From Alloascoidea africana (taxonomy: Eukaryota > Ascomycota > Alloascoideomycetes > Alloascoideales > Alloascoideaceae), in the NCBI GenBank assembly GCA_030581615.1, contig JAKTTT010000087.1, forward strand, positions 1-64,000: a stretch of 64,000 bases of DNA, written 5' to 3'. The notes beneath the pieces were generated by a model. The model had not been told where the DNA came from. It searched no databases and was given only the letters and a program-made list of their open reading frames with translations. Below are positions 51,752 to 64,000 of the stretch, piece after piece. Each line of letters begins with the position of its first letter. Within the stretch, counting starts at the first letter, position 1. The translations under genes were made by a program, and so were the position numbers.

Positions 51752-54546
51752 TTATAACTTTAGCTTTTTTTTATCTTCGTTCAAAGTGCATTGTATGTCT
51801 TTTATAAGGCTTTTTAATGAATTTTTCTCGCATGAATGCATTTCCAACCAGTCTTCAAGCTTTGTCCTGTTTTCTCTAAGAACGTTGTTCATAGGTAGTC
51901 TTCCCTTTTGCGATGAGTTTATCAAATCTTCAAATAATGAAGCCCATATTTCTTGTTGCCAATATCGCTTGAATGGTTGGGTAAGCTTGTATCTGTTGTT
52001 CCCCTGTGGAACAGTTTCAATAAACTTTCCAAACAAAAGCGTGTGAATGATATTAGCCAGTCCATAGTAATCTGCTTGATAAGTCCATGGTCTTCCATCT
52101 CTCATTTCAGGACAATCCTGTTGATCAGTTTCCCAATCGCTGATGAATTCAACTTCTGGAGGCACCAGTGTCATGTCAATTGCTCTTCCAAAATCAATCA
52201 GTTTTATTCCTTTCCTAGACCAGCCGTTACTACCATCGCGTTCGTACATGGAGTCCCAATTGCGATCATCCATTGCTTCAAACCTCAACATACAGTTGTC
52301 TGGTTTCAAGTCTCCGTGCATTATTCCGATTTCGTGTAAGGCTTCAACCACTCGTAACAGCTCGATTGTGATGAAAACAACTACAATTTCTTCAACTCCT
52401 GATACTGGGCTTGTTCTAAACGCATTCACAAAATCTAAAATCGTTCCTTGGTCGAGATATTCAACAACCAAGTAGCTTTCATCTTGAAACAGATGAACTG
52501 ATTCCATGCCAACTATCGATTTCAACAGGCTTTCGCTGTAACCACGCGTGGCCAGTCGGTTTTGAACTTGAGAAATCACATAGAATTCCCAGGAACTTGA
52601 AGGTGTTTCTGCTTTCAAAGCTCTAAACTCGCCTTTGCTCGATTCACAGAGATACGCCGAGGCATATCCTCCTTGACCAAGTAGAGATCGGACACAGTAC
52701 ATATCTGAATCCTTTGAAAATTCTATAATTGGCATCTTTTCGCTATGATCTTTTCTTGCTTGTCCAGGCCTTATCTGTTGTTTCAAAGATTCGATCATTT
52801 CGAATTTATGGTCGTATCTGTAGTATCCATTGTAACTGGATAATGCAGGGTTCACTTTTGAGAGAAGCTCGTTCCGGAAAGTTTCGTCAATTGGATTACA
52901 ACAGGTGGCTGATCTAGGGGGTTTGTGTCTATCCATAGACGTTCTTAATGCTGGCGTAAACGATATCGGTTCTGTCGTTTCCACGATGGGCGTCATCGTC
53001 GGCAATTTCGAATGATAGGCATATGGGTTCCTTGGAGTAGAAGGAACCAACTGAGAGATTCCATCCTCTTCCTCGTCGTGCTTCATCTCTTCATTATTCT
53101 CATTTTGATCTTGAACAGTCAAGTTCTCTGCACCCTGGACCAAATTTTCCATTCCTTGTTTATCTTTATCTGCCTCGTTCTCCGAGTTAGCGTTTCCAAT
53201 ACATGTGTTTCCAAAGTTTGTGGTATCTTCATAATAAGTCTCGTTTTCTTCTTCAGAATCGTCTTCATTGTCGCTTTCTTTAAATGCATTTTTTTGTAGT
53301 GGCTGGTTAAACATATCATAGACTTCATCAGTCGCTGCTCTGGTACACATTGTCATTGTTGGAGAAGCTGGTCGTTTCCTTGGCGAATCTAAAACAAAAT
53401 CATGATTAGCTTTGGTCAAATTTTTGATTCTTTTATTAATACATTGGGCATACCTTGTAAAGGCAGAATAATAGTATCTGTTCTTGATTCTGTTGGAAGC
53501 GGAGAATTTGTCTTTGAACTTGCCGTTTGCATAGCACATCCATAAAGACCTCTAGACATAGCCAAAATTTCCTCCATGCAAAATTCTTCTTCAGGAGTTG
53601 GATAAAGTAGATCCAAATTAAGATCAATCTTTTCTGATTTCTTCCCTGGATTGAGTATCAACTTGTAGATATGACCATGTGAATTGTCCTATTACCAAGA
53701 ATGTTAGAAAAAACGAAAAATATTTCTGTACTTCGAAATGCTCACATTGTCCCTAAAAATCGAAACCTGTCCATTTTCATTATTTTCAGAGCGGTTTGGT
53801 TTTGAACCCACGACAGTTTTCCCCAAATCAGGGTTTGAACTTGCTTTTGAAGTAAGAGATCCAGCTTGCTGTGAATTTTCCTGATCAGAGTAGATTGCCA
53901 GTTTTGCCTTGGGATTTCTTTGCTGATTTTCAGAATCTCTAAATACACCTATGGTTGCACCAGATGTAGATTTCCCTAATCGTTCACAGAACCCTTTGTA
54001 ACTGCGCTGAAGTCTACCAAAAGGTCTTGCTTTGAACGATAATCCCACTTGGAACACTTCATCTGCTTGTTTCGCAGCATCGTTTGATTCAAGATAGCTG
54101 GCATACTGCTCATAATAAGTGGCCAGCTGTTTTCCTATCTGTTTGCGAGCCAAATAGATAAAGATATCGCCAGGGGTATCAGAAAACTTGGCATACTGTA
54201 GCCATACTTGTAAATATCGGGGGTCGTTTTTGTAATATTCAGTGTCTCGATACTCTGCTGTACACCGTTCCAAAACTGGAATCAACCGGTTTATCAATTC
54301 TACATCTTTGAGATTGTCCGTAAGCCATTTGATGTAGTCAAGATAAGGCTGTAGCGGGTCGTCAAGCTCCTCAGCATTTCTTATTTGCTGCTCAAATTCT
54401 AAATGATGCTCTGTTAAACTCTTGTCATCGGACCTTTCAGGTGTAGATAATGGCGGCCTTTTCGCAGTGAGTGGTGACCTTCGGTTATTATCAGGACGTA
54501 AGTTTTCCTTTTCAGATTCTTCTTTAAACGGAACTATTGAACTCAT
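51752..54546 (-). CDS. BUB1: Spindle checkpoint kinase Bub1 / MadBub type, three exons
   Basis: Exons 54546-53746, 53688-53454 and 53388-51752 join in frame to 890 residues. The N-terminal KEN box (K13-E14-N15, in SEKENLRP) is followed by the Mad3/Bub1 TPR domain (about 45-190: PLQPYLDYIKWLTDN, DPRYLQVWLQYAKFSDTPGD, YYEQYASYLES). A Bub3-binding GLEBS-like stretch, EEEFCMEEILAMSRG, lies at about 302-316. The kinase domain at about 570-880 has GQGGYASAYLCES, ALKAE, the catalytic HGDLKPDN, DFGRAID, and DYYGLANIIHTLLFGK. Bub1 marks kinetochores and recruits the checkpoint. A KEN box together with an intact kinase fits an unduplicated Mad3+Bub1 ancestor-type gene. The stop lies 89 bases from the convergent orphan gene. 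Confidence 0.93.
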
Positions 54547-54761
54547 TGAGATTTTTTTTTCTTTTCTGCTTCGCGCTATAACCAAGTATAAGAAAATGAA
54601 TAGTGGTGGTTGATAAAAACATGTCAACATTAGGATCGTTGCCAGGGCAACACCAAGACCAATCCAGCATGAAAATTGAAAAGTGTTGAAATGTTTGTGA
54701 ATTTAACAATTGCAAATTGGTTTCTATTACGAGAAAGAAATAATAACTATGTCCAGTCTCT

Positions 54762-56621
54762 CTACTGTTCTGCTCTTCTCACACCGCTAACGATATCGTC
54801 AACCCTCAACAACAGACAGGCGCTTTCAATAGCCGTTTTTATTGACTGCAACTTGATCACTTCTGGTTCCCATACTCCATATTCTTTCATATCCACGACT
54901 TTCCCGTTATCACCATCTATTCCAAATGTAAATTTGCCTTCGGCATGTTTGGCTCTTAGAGCGCTTAGTACACGGATGGGGTTGCCACCACAGTTTTGTA
55001 CCAAAGTGCGTGGGATAACCTCCATCGCATCAGAGACCGCTTTGTAAGGCCACTGTGCCACTCCTTCAATGCTCTTGGCTTTCTCTGCCAATCTAACACT
55101 CACTGCCATTTCAGTGGCACCTCCTCCGGGAGACAGACGAGGTTCGAAAAAGACATTTCTGGTAACGGCCATTGCATCTTGTAAATTACGCTCAATCTCG
55201 TTGAGAATGTCTTTACTTGGACCACGGAGTAGAATTGTACAGGCTCTTGGGTTTTTGCATTCAGTGATGAATGAAAAGTATTCATCTCCAATCAACTCAA
55301 CTTTGAATAGACCACATTGGAGTCCCACATCCTTGTCTTGAAGATCCTCTACTCTATTGACAATCGTGGCACCAGTGGCTCTTGAAATACGGTTGTTGTC
55401 GGATTTTTTGGCTCTCCTCAATACTGAAACACCACCTTTCAGTAGATAGTGTTGAGCAAGATCAGATACACCCTTTTCAGTAATGACCAAATCTGGCTTC
55501 ACGGACAAGATAGAATCACACATCAGCTTGACCTGCTCCTCTTCAATCTCTAATATTCTGTTCCAATCGTCCTCTTTTGTAATCTCAATGTTTGTTTGGG
55601 ATTCTCCTTTCTTATACTCCAAAGGACAATCTAACAAAACAATTCTGGGGTTCTCAATATATCTCTTCATCTTGGGATGCACAACATCCTTATTCAGTAA
55701 AAGACCATCCAAAACAACAGAATCTTCAATGTCGCCACCGGGTATCTTCTCAACTCTAGCATACCTCTTGATGTCGATCTCCTTGTGACCATTATGCTCC
55801 GTGGCAACTGTTTGAACGGCTTTTAAAGCCAGCTCACACATTAGTCGACTCCATTTTGCAACGTATTTGGTCCCGATTGAAGCACCGATCAGTTTAATCA
55901 TGGCCTCTGTATTTGTGGTATCAACGGGCCTTGACACATCGTGAATTGCTTCCAGTGCATCGGAAAGAGCCTGTTTCAATGCCTGGATAATAACCACTGG
56001 ATGGATATTTTTCTCAACATATGGGAAAGTCTGGGCCAAAATCTCTCCAGCCAAAATGATAACGGTTGTGGTTCCATCACCAACCTCTTCGTCCTGAGTT
56101 CTGCTCAGCTCGATCATACTCTTTGCCGCAGGATGAGCAACATCAATCTCTCTCAAAATCGCATGACCATCATTCGTGAGAACAATACCTCCCATGGGAT
56201 CCAACAACATCTTCAACATTGCTTTTGGACCAAGACAGGTTCGAATAATGTCTGCCACTGCCTTGGCTGCTGTGATGTTTGCCACTTGAGCTTGACGGCC
56301 AGATTGCCTCTCGCTATTGGTGTCTGAACAAAAATGAAGAATCAATTAGTAACACATTCCAGCTTTTGCAAACCAAGTAGATCTATTCATCAGATAGAAA
56401 ACAACAGGATCCTCATGGTTTAATTGCTCAAGGGAATCCACCAAAAAAAAACAAAGTGACTCCGATACATGATCCAAAAGCACGCGTAGCCAGGTGTTCC
56501 TTTTCACTTCCGTTCCCATCACCTCAATGAACAAGAAAACCCCCCCTTGATACACTGCGAAACCCAGTAAAAAAATGAATCAAAGTATAAACTTACTCAT
56601 GAAAATAACAGGAGCCTGCAT
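54762..56621 (-). CDS. CCT3: Chaperonin TRiC/CCT subunit gamma, two exons
   Basis: A 25-base first exon (56621-56597, MQAPVIFM) joins across a 273-nt GTAAGT intron to exon 2 (56323-54762), giving 528 residues. The joined start MQAPVIFMNTNSERQSGRQA matches yeast Cct3 (MQAPVVFMN) and confirms the model. CCT folds actin and tubulin in the cytosol. Group II chaperonin marks: TCLGPKAMLKMLLDP, TNDGHAILREIDVAHPAAK, the ATPase motif GDGTT (90-94), the apical NPRACTILLRGPSKDILNEIER, and the late SPGGGATEMA and VVDMKEYGVWEP. Gamma identity rests on the N-terminus and on KNPRACTILLRG. Complete. Confidence 0.95.
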
Positions 56622-57104
56622 CTTGGATTGTGACAGTACACGGTGTATAAATATTCAAGAAACTGCAAACTGTATGGGTAATTTTCACCCAGAAATTTGC
56701 TTGATTTCTTTGGCATAACCGCCCCCACATACACTGCACCTATGCAACACCAACATTTTCCTCCACCTTCTTGATTCAAGTAATTTTTCTACATTAGAGC
56801 ACAGTACTTACGTTTTTGATTTGCAATTGAAGCTATAATTGTTTCTCAAAAGTTTGCTATCTATAATAGAACTCAAACTCAAACGGCAACTAATAAGTAT
56901 TTAAAACCAATGTGTATAAAAAAAAAAGGGGGTGGGAGGGCCATGGAGCAAACATCGCGAATACAAAAATGACATAATAAAACGTAAATCAATGATAAAA
57001 GATTGGGGGGAGAAAAAGACTCACAAAATCATTCGGAGGCGAGCAAAAATGAAACAAAAAGCATGTTTTGCTTACATAAAATAGAGGCAAATTGATGGCA
57101 ATTC
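56622..57104. other. CCT3 promoter / SSD1 3' flank
   Basis: 483 bases, no gene; contains short A and G runs near 56920-57015. Confidence 0.6.
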
Positions 57105-60100
57105 CTAGAGGAATGGATTCACAGCACGAACTGTTAAACATGGAAGAGCCATACCAATTTCGGCCCGCAACAATACTGGGACCTGATTCAATTCTCGTAT
57201 TTCCTGAATATGGTTCTCGCCATCGACTCTTGTAATAACATTGGCCAAATAGGACGAAAGCGGGTTTGATGGACTGCTGGATGTGTCTGGGGAAGACGAA
57301 GTACTAGCGGTCTTGGTGTGCGTCATGGAAGAAGTCCTCTGCGGCACTTTAGGGAAAGGTAAGATATTCTTGTGATCTGGATCCTGCTCAATAGACAAAG
57401 CAGGAGAAGAAGGCATGCTTTTTGATTGATCCTCACTGCTTTCATCCTTACTCTCAGTACTATCAGCAAGCGACAAATTGCCGATATCCAGTTTCCCTTC
57501 TAATGTAGCCCGATCCTGAGCTGCCGCTGAAGCAATGCTTGAGGCACGATATCGATTCTTGATAGATGAATGGTATGCCAAGGGAACCCTTTCATCATCC
57601 GGAATAAATGTAGCAGAGTCAACACCACTTTCCCAATATAAATCCAAAAGTCGGGAATCCTTACTAAATTCTGCTTTCTTCAAAGGTAGTTGATCTCCAT
57701 GAACACGTTTCTCGATTCCAAAATCAGGAATATAAACATCAAAAGCAGATTCATACACTTGAATCACCGTAGCCATACAAATCAGTTGTCCTGCAGTTGA
57801 TGACATTTCTTTAATTGTGTGGGAAAGGGCCAGATGTATTGATTGATGTTGAGCATGCTGTGCGCAATCTTTTTTAAAGTTGCAATAATCCGCAGCCATC
57901 TTCAACACGTCCACTTCGTCAGGACATTCCTGCTTCCTCAAAATGGATTTTAGTTGTCTGTGAACAATATGGTCTGGATACCTCCGCATAGGTGCAGTAA
58001 AATGGGCGTAAATAGGAAGGTTGAGAACGAAATGGTTGTTGCTATCCGATTCCAACCTCCCAGCAACATAGTATTTCCCACGGCTCATGCATTTGATTAA
58101 TAGCGTTTCAACGCTTCGTCGCTCTGCAATATCCTTGATTTTGAAAATGCTATTCTGAAGCGTAGCAGAAGTGCTCATATCAATAGTGAAACCAAGGTCT
58201 TTTACCTTTCTCGCAAAGGATTCTGCCTTTTGTAATGTTGGCAACTGATGCCTTCTAAGAAACGCTTTTGCACCAAGTGTAGCAGATAGTCTTTGAGCCA
58301 CTGCAGCGTTTGTTTTTATGAATAGTTCATCAATCATTCGTAGTGATGGCTTGCTTTCGAAAATGTTCAATGTTGGAGAAACTCTCTCGTCATCCAGTTG
58401 CTCCAAAAGTCCCAAAAACTGCTGATCTTCTAGTTGTTTGTTTTCCAATCTCTGTCTCTTAAATTCCCTTGCAACAAGACTTAATGTCTTGACATAGTCA
58501 ATGGTGGTCTGTGAAAGGGGTGTCACAGTATCCTCTATATTCAAAGTTTCATTTTGTAGTATCTCATCAGCAGTGGTATACGACAATGTCTCTTTAGCTT
58601 TGATAAAGCTCTCTCCCATCCAAACATCCTCCACTTCAAAAGTTTTGGTGTCGATTTCAAAAATAACACTCAAAGCCAGTCTCTTCTCCTTTGCTTTAAA
58701 TGAAGCCAACTCGTTAAGCTTTTGGGGAAGCAAATGGACGGCCTGTTGTATCAAAAAAACGGAAGTAGACCGCTTTTTCGCTTTTTTATCAAGAGCAGAG
58801 TTGGGCTGAATATAATGTGTTACATCGGCAATATGGATTCCCAGCTCAATCTTATCAGCCGAGGACTTTCTGACATGGAATGCATGATCAGTGAATTCGC
58901 CATCAGCGCTAAATGCCAACACATATTCGTTCGTGAAATCAGTCCTGCCTTTCAAATCTGAATCATCAACTGCATCTTTGGAATCCGGAAGATAATCGAG
59001 ATAGCTGAGATCTTCGGGTCTAACAGCTCTATTTTCGGAGACTTCATAACCTGAACTCTCGTCATTAGGGTATTCGTCGCAAAGAAAGTTGTTATCACGT
59101 AAAATAGAAACAGTCTCAGTTTTGTGATCATCAATAGTTCCAATCTCTGTAATCAGGTTTCCAAAGGGATGCAACGATGTAATGGGCCACCTCTTGATAG
59201 AGGCAATGAAAAGCTTTTCCGAATAGCTTTCATGATTCTCAACAAAATCTTTCGGTGCCTGTTCTGTGGGTATGGCAATAAGGGGCACTTTCTTGTCCGT
59301 AGGTTTGAACCAAACGATCTTGGGTCTGTCCATCTTTCGATCTGTATCTTGATCCCTCTTACTGGCCTGGGAAGGTCTCAAAAGTCCCAAAGTCCCACTA
59401 AAGATCTGGCCCGGGATACGATCTATAACAGCAACAATATGGCCAGCATATAAAGGTTTATAATCATCATTTATCTCTTCTTCTTCAACCAACAACAAGC
59501 TTTGTCCTTCAACCTCAACGTCGTCATTCTTTTTCTGAGTGGGTCTCTGTTTCAAACTTCCCCTTCGTTTAAGACCATTTGAACTGTTTGAGCCGGAAAA
59601 GCGTCTACCACTGGCATCGTTCCTACTATCAACATCAACAGAACTTGCATCTTTTCTTCGTTTCTTCTCCTCTTTGACACGTTTCGAGTTCCAAACGTCG
59701 TCCACGTGCAAAAGCTCAACAGCGACCAAGTCCCCTTCAAGAGCGCGATTACGGTCTTTTGATCCACAAATGAAAATGTCTGCATCAAGGAGGCCATCTG
59801 TTGAGACGTATGCGTCGGATCTATTCTTCTTGTTGACTCTCAAGATTCCTGCAACCAATCTGCCTTCAGCTATTAAAGCTGGAAGAGTATTCTGGGGAAG
59901 GTAAGGGGTGAAAAGAGGCTTTCTCTGATTGCCACCATATTGACCACCACCACCACCGCCCATGTTAAAGGCTTGCATAGACGAAATTGAGCTTGCGGAT
60001 CCTCTTGCTCTATGTCCTGGGAAAAACGGTTGCGACTGTCGCCAATTACCATCATAATTTCTGGAGGAAGATCTGCCGTGGAAGCTACCAGAAGACCTTT

Positions 60101-60876
60101 GTTCATGTTGTTTACCAGAGTATTTTGATCCGTTTTCATTCTGGTCCACTTTCGAAAAAGATTCGTTCTTTCTATGGGTATATGACTGCGACCTTGTGTG
60201 TTCCGACTGTTTTGAAGACGCTGCTGGCGAAGAAGATAATGCTGCTGCATCTGAAGGAGGGAATTTAAATGAGGTTGGGGTTGAAGTCTCAGTGGATCCT
60301 GAACTTGAGCCACTGCCCGTTGTTTCATTTGCCGATCTCTGAGACTGAACAATTGCAGCTGCTCTTTTCGCTTCAGTGATGCCCAAAGAGTGACGACGGC
60401 TATGGCCCTGACCGCCGCCGTGTGCCTGAGCTAGTCCGGATGTGTCTACCCCACGCGATCTCCCGTCAACGCCAGAGGACATGGAGGACTGTACTCTGCG
60501 ATGGTTAGGGTTTGAAGGTGGCAATTGTCCAAAAGATCCAGCATTTGGGATGTATGTATTTTGCGGGATCAAGCTTGATTGTGGGGGAGGTGGCGGGAAG
60601 AGGAAACCAGTTTGAGTCAATTGATGCTGCTGAGCAAGCAACTGTTGGTGTTGGGCTTGTACGAATTCCAGCTGTCTTTGCAAATCATACTGTTCTCCTA
60701 AAAGATGTTGACGTGTTAATAAACATGACTTCACAAAGTGGGAACACAAAGTGGAATCACATACTTAGTAGGGTTGTAATGTCGGAGGGTGATCTACGAT
60801 GAGCAATGTGCAAATTTTGTGGAGGTTTGCGTCCACCAGAATTGGGGTTGTAGTTCTGGTTATTATGTGACTGCAT
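57105..60876 (-). CDS. SSD1: Ssd1 RNA-binding translational repressor (RNase II-like), two exons
   Basis: Exon 1 (60876-60765) joins across a 67-nt intron to exon 2 (60697-57105), giving 1234 residues. Ssd1 binds cell-wall mRNAs and represses their translation under control of the Cbk1 kinase. The N-terminus is disordered and Gln/Pro-rich, with the family start NLHIAHRRSPSDIT and LQRQLEFVQAQHQQLLAQQ. At least four HxRxxS sites (HRRSPS, HRRVQS, HSRRHS, HTRSQS) match the Cbk1 consensus. Cold-shock and RNB-like domains follow (about 300-1010: LPALIAEGRLVAGILRVNKK, GDLVAVELLHVDDVW, LGIHIADVTHYIQPNSALDK, APMRRYPDHIVHRQL). The RNB Asp cluster is replaced by FSADGEFTDHAF, so nuclease activity is not expected, as known for Ssd1. 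Confidence 0.95.
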
Positions 60877-62090
60877 TTTGGTGAGATATTGAGCAATGTG
60901 GCGAGAAAGAAAGGAGAAAAAACCAAGGCAGAGGAAAAGGTGCCTGGTGGTCTATTTATAAAGGAAGATCTTTTTTTCTTTGAGGGAGTCTGGGCTATGT
61001 TGAATAGCGTATCGCAAAGGCCACAAGCAAAAGTGTATCAGCAAAGGGATTGGAACACGTATAGGAAGAAAAGAACACCTGGTTTTAAAAGGAACAAGTT
61101 TTAAAAAGGAAGTTGCCTGGTTGGAGGGAGGGTGGCGAGTGTGGTGGTATAAAACGGAAACGGTTTGGAAAGAAGGGTGTGTGTGTGACTCCCCAAAACT
61201 GCTGGCAAATTACCAAAGTGTGAAGTAAAAAGCAGAATGCAATAGCAAAATAGCAAGTGCCTTAGCTTTGAAGGACCAGAGGCAATAGGAAAGAACGATC
61301 TGTTCAAAGGCTGGTGGAGTTAAAGAGAGGGAGTTCGTGAAGAGAAGAGAAGAGGGAAGTGTGACAGAACGTGTGGAGGTTTTAATTTAATAGAGCCCCT
61401 TCCCGCCCATTTGCATTTGCATTTGCACTAGCGAAAGCCATTCGGGCAACGACAGTCGAGCCAACTGTCGGAAATGGCACATGGAAAAATGGTAAATGGG
61501 CAAGGTCTGGGGAATGGGAGCGATATTCCAGCCCCTGCGATCCGGAATGGGTTTGTGAGACGGTGTAAATCGCAAGATTTGTGTTTCGTCTCCTTCTTGT
61601 TCTCCCGCAGATTTACACTCGATCTGAATCTCAAACAGCCCCCTAACGAAACCTGGAGGATTGTTTAAAAGCAGGAGGATGCTTAAACCAAAACTTGAAA
61701 ATTGGAAATTGGAAATTGGAAATTAAGAATGAGGGGTCTGTTCAACGCTACAAAAAGCATGTTTTATTAAATTGCAACGTCAATTGGTGTAATTAATACC
61801 AGTAGTGGTCGATGCGAGGAACAGTTTCCTATAAGATTCCCCTTCTTCCTCTTCTTCTTTGTCCTTTTTCGCAAAAGCAAAAGCATAACAATTATACCAG
61901 TTCAATTCAATTCAATTTATATCAGTGTGAAAAAAGCCAAACAAGAACAAAAAATGAAAAATGAAAAAAACAAGAGGAATATATAAAAATGTGTGTAAAG
62001 ATTATATATATATATAATATGGAAAGAAAAAACACGATATGAACAAAAGTAAAATGCTTAAATGCGTCAGTAAGTAGTGGTTGTTGTGAA
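60877..62090. other. SSD1 promoter and YAP1801 3' flank
   Basis: 1.2 kb. Purine-rich near 60.9-61.4 kb. An 8-base TTGGAAAT-type repeat (about four units) is at 61700-61725 and a TA repeat is at about 62004-62020. Short open frames (60-70 codons) on both strands have no domains. Ssd1-type genes often have long promoters and leaders. No gene called. Confidence 0.6.
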
Positions 62091-63921
62091 CTAGGAGATC
62101 AAAACCAAATTAGGTCCAAAAGGATTCGTATCGGGGACTCTATTGGGCGCAGCTCCGCCGGTGGAAGCAGCCCTGTTCGCCGTGACCATCGATGCGAATG
62201 GATTCGTGTCTGCTTGAGTCTCCAGTCCATATGAGGAAGACATGGAGGAAGGTGCTTGACTGGAGACACCGGCCATCAGCACCGCGGAGTTTCCCGGCGT
62301 CGTTGTCAAAGACATGGGCATCTGGGCTCCATGGGCTCCATGGGCCCCAAACGGATTCGTGCTATTGTAAGCCTGGGGGGCCTGGATCGGGGGCATTTGC
62401 ACGCCCACGCTGAGCGCTCCGTTGAAGGAAACCGGGGGGTTTTGCACCATCAGCAGCCCGCTCGGCGCTTGCACTTGAGACTGGCTTTGCTGGTAGACCT
62501 GGGTCTGGGCGGTCCAGGGATTGGCAGCTCCTGGTCCCATCAGGCCTGGCATGGTTCCGATGGTGGAGCTTTGAGGCAGTCTGTGAGCATCCGAATTGCG
62601 GCGAAGCTGCTGTTGCTGCTGTTGCTGTTGTTGTTGCTGGTGAACCTGGATATTGGAAATAGAAGCCTTTTGTTCTATTTTACCAGGCCTCTGGGGTTCT
62701 GAGTTCTGATTTTGATTTTGATTTTGATTTTGATTTTGATTATGATTATTACTATTATGATTATGATGTTGGTGATGGCCAATTTTCTGGTCCAAATAAT
62801 CCCTTCTATTGTCATTAAAGTTGGGGTCATTCAAATAAACCTCAAGAGATTTTGTCAGATCCGTGGATGCATGTTTTAATCTTGGTACTGGGACTTTTGT
62901 AAAATGTTCCAATCTTTTCGCAACTTGAAGATAGGAAACAACATCACCTGTTGTTTCAATAAACTCTCGATAAATCCCCAATGCTTTACTTGCATTATAC
63001 TTTGTCATTTCAAAATATTTGCCAAGAATATTGATAACTCCAACGTTTAAAGCCTGGTATAAACTGAGAAGATCACTCACAAGCATTCTAAATGTCCGTA
63101 ACATGATGTCGTTATTAACATCTTCATCGTTTATTCTGCATCTTAAAAGAGCGTTGATCTGGGATAGAATACTATCAACATCCTCTAACAGTCCATCATC
63201 CACTGAAAGATCCCGAAGTCTGGTTGCCTTGGAATCCAATCTTGTAAAATCCACTCCATTTCTACCAAACTGCTTGACTCTTTCTTTCAAATATCCGGCA
63301 TACCCATGAAGATGGTACCCAATCGAGCCACCTTGTGTTATTTGCCGACACTCAAACATTCGCGTGTCCCCATCTAAATATTGCAATGTAACATCTTCTT
63401 CTCCATCCCGTATCAAAATGTGAATGACCATTAGAGATTTGAATACAACCTAGAACCAAAAAAAAAAAAAAAATCACCTGCATCAGTAAAGTTCTTTGTT
63501 TCTAAACAATGAATGGGTGGAAACCCTTGTCTAAAACACCACCACCTACCGACCACGATGGATCCGTTAGCCGAAGCCTTAGGGCCTGGATGATAACAGC
63601 AAACGAGTCATCTTCAGGATACGAACTGGCCAGAAGAATAGGCTCGATATATTTGGCTTTAGGAGCTGCAATCTATTTCACCAGTTAGCTTTTGTTTGAA
63701 CAAAATGGTGGTATGTATATGTGTGTGTTACTTTCTCAAAAAGGTCGCTATTTCTCTCTTACCTTGAGTTTAGTTGCTCCCTTAGGTACATTGAACAAAA
63801 CCACAGGTTAGATTTCACATCGAGTACCAGTGCGCCCGCCGCCGCCTCTGGCATCCAAATCTTGGCCAGGTTCTATTGAAAGAGAAGGGCTTACTTTCAC
63901 TATTTTCTCGAAGCTGGACAT
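62091..63921 (-). CDS. YAP1801: AP180/CALM-type clathrin adaptor (ANTH domain), four exons
   Basis: Exons 63921-63895, 63780-63763 (an 18-base microexon), 63672-63550 and 63449-62091 join in frame to 508 residues. The ANTH domain starts MSSFEKIVK-GATKLK-IAAPKAKYIEP. KGATK-----KAKYI is the PI(4,5)P2-binding signature of AP180/Yap1801, and VVFKSLMVIHILIRDG follows. The domain ends near 275. The rest is disordered, with a poly-NQ run coded by a GATTTT hexamer repeat (about 62708-62740), a polyglutamine run (about 62604-62638), and three NPF motifs (TNPFGAHG, TNPFASM, TNPFGPN) for EH-domain partners such as Ede1 and Pan1. It works in clathrin-mediated endocytosis. Exon 2 encodes just GATKLK, the lipid-binding core. 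Confidence 0.92.
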
Positions 63922-64000
63922 GGAGGAGGTTAATAGTAAAGAAAGAAACGCTCGAGATGAAACCTACCATCTAAGCATTGCAGGGATGTAACTAAGTCTA

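Noticed and set aside
1-64000. tRNA, rRNA and CRISPR arrays
   Set aside because: I looked for tRNA B-box strings (GGTTCGA-type, both strands) and for spaced direct repeats; none had a supporting fold or regular spacer pattern.

Overview
The window reads as nuclear DNA of an ascomycete fungus, most likely an early-diverging budding yeast (Yarrowia/Dipodascus/Lipomyces-like) rather than a CTG-clade or Saccharomyces-type yeast. The reasons are compact genes with few short introns (mostly 60-115 nt, GTAAGT-like donors, CTAAC-like branch sites), a SERCA-type Ca2+ pump and a Lunapark gene. CTG also stands at a conserved leucine (in the MNS1 LFVLWR motif), which argues for the standard code. Several genes show only when exons are joined by hand: ATP18, GOS1, ATG10, YCH1, the 5' exons of SERCA, CCT3, SSD1 and YAP1801, and the small orphan gene at 50.7 kb.

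Layout. 0-2.4 kb is a repeat zone: LTR-retrotransposon debris arranged as a nearly perfect 403-bp inverted repeat, followed by a second, older inverted repeat. 3.6-18.3 kb carries EGD2 (NAC alpha), LNP1, a decayed integrase-like fossil, MNS1, ATP18, NHP2, LYS4, RTN1, GOS1 and ATG10. 18.8-35.7 kb is a run of six minus-strand genes: SDH2, a 14-TM-type MFS pump, AVO3/RICTOR, SERCA, a BET bromodomain protein and a pyruvate-decarboxylase-family enzyme. A young, apparently full-coding LINE with a perfect 12-bp target-site duplication (35.86-40.52 kb) has landed in the divergent promoter between the decarboxylase and PCT1. 42.7-46.2 kb is a gene-poor stretch between convergent genes with a degenerate ~104-bp tandem repeat. 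46.2-64 kb holds YCH1, RAD2/XPG, an orphan RGG-tailed gene, a Bub1/Mad3-type checkpoint kinase with a KEN box, CCT3, SSD1 and a YAP1801-type clathrin adaptor.

The genes are mostly core housekeeping functions: ER shape and secretion (LNP1, RTN1, MNS1, GOS1, SERCA, PCT1, YAP1801), mitochondrial energy and lysine synthesis (ATP18, SDH2, LYS4), TORC2 signalling, chromatin, DNA repair and mitosis. They do not form one pathway or operon. A TTACCCGG motif (Reb1-like general regulatory factor site) recurs in at least five promoters. I found no CRISPR array, rRNA, tRNA or obvious biosynthetic cluster, and no clearly new multi-gene system. The most unusual items are the 403-bp palindrome of retroelement debris, the intact LINE whose ORF2 lacks an upstream AUG, the orphan gene with two open frames at its 3' end, and the ~3.5 kb stretch with tandem repeats.
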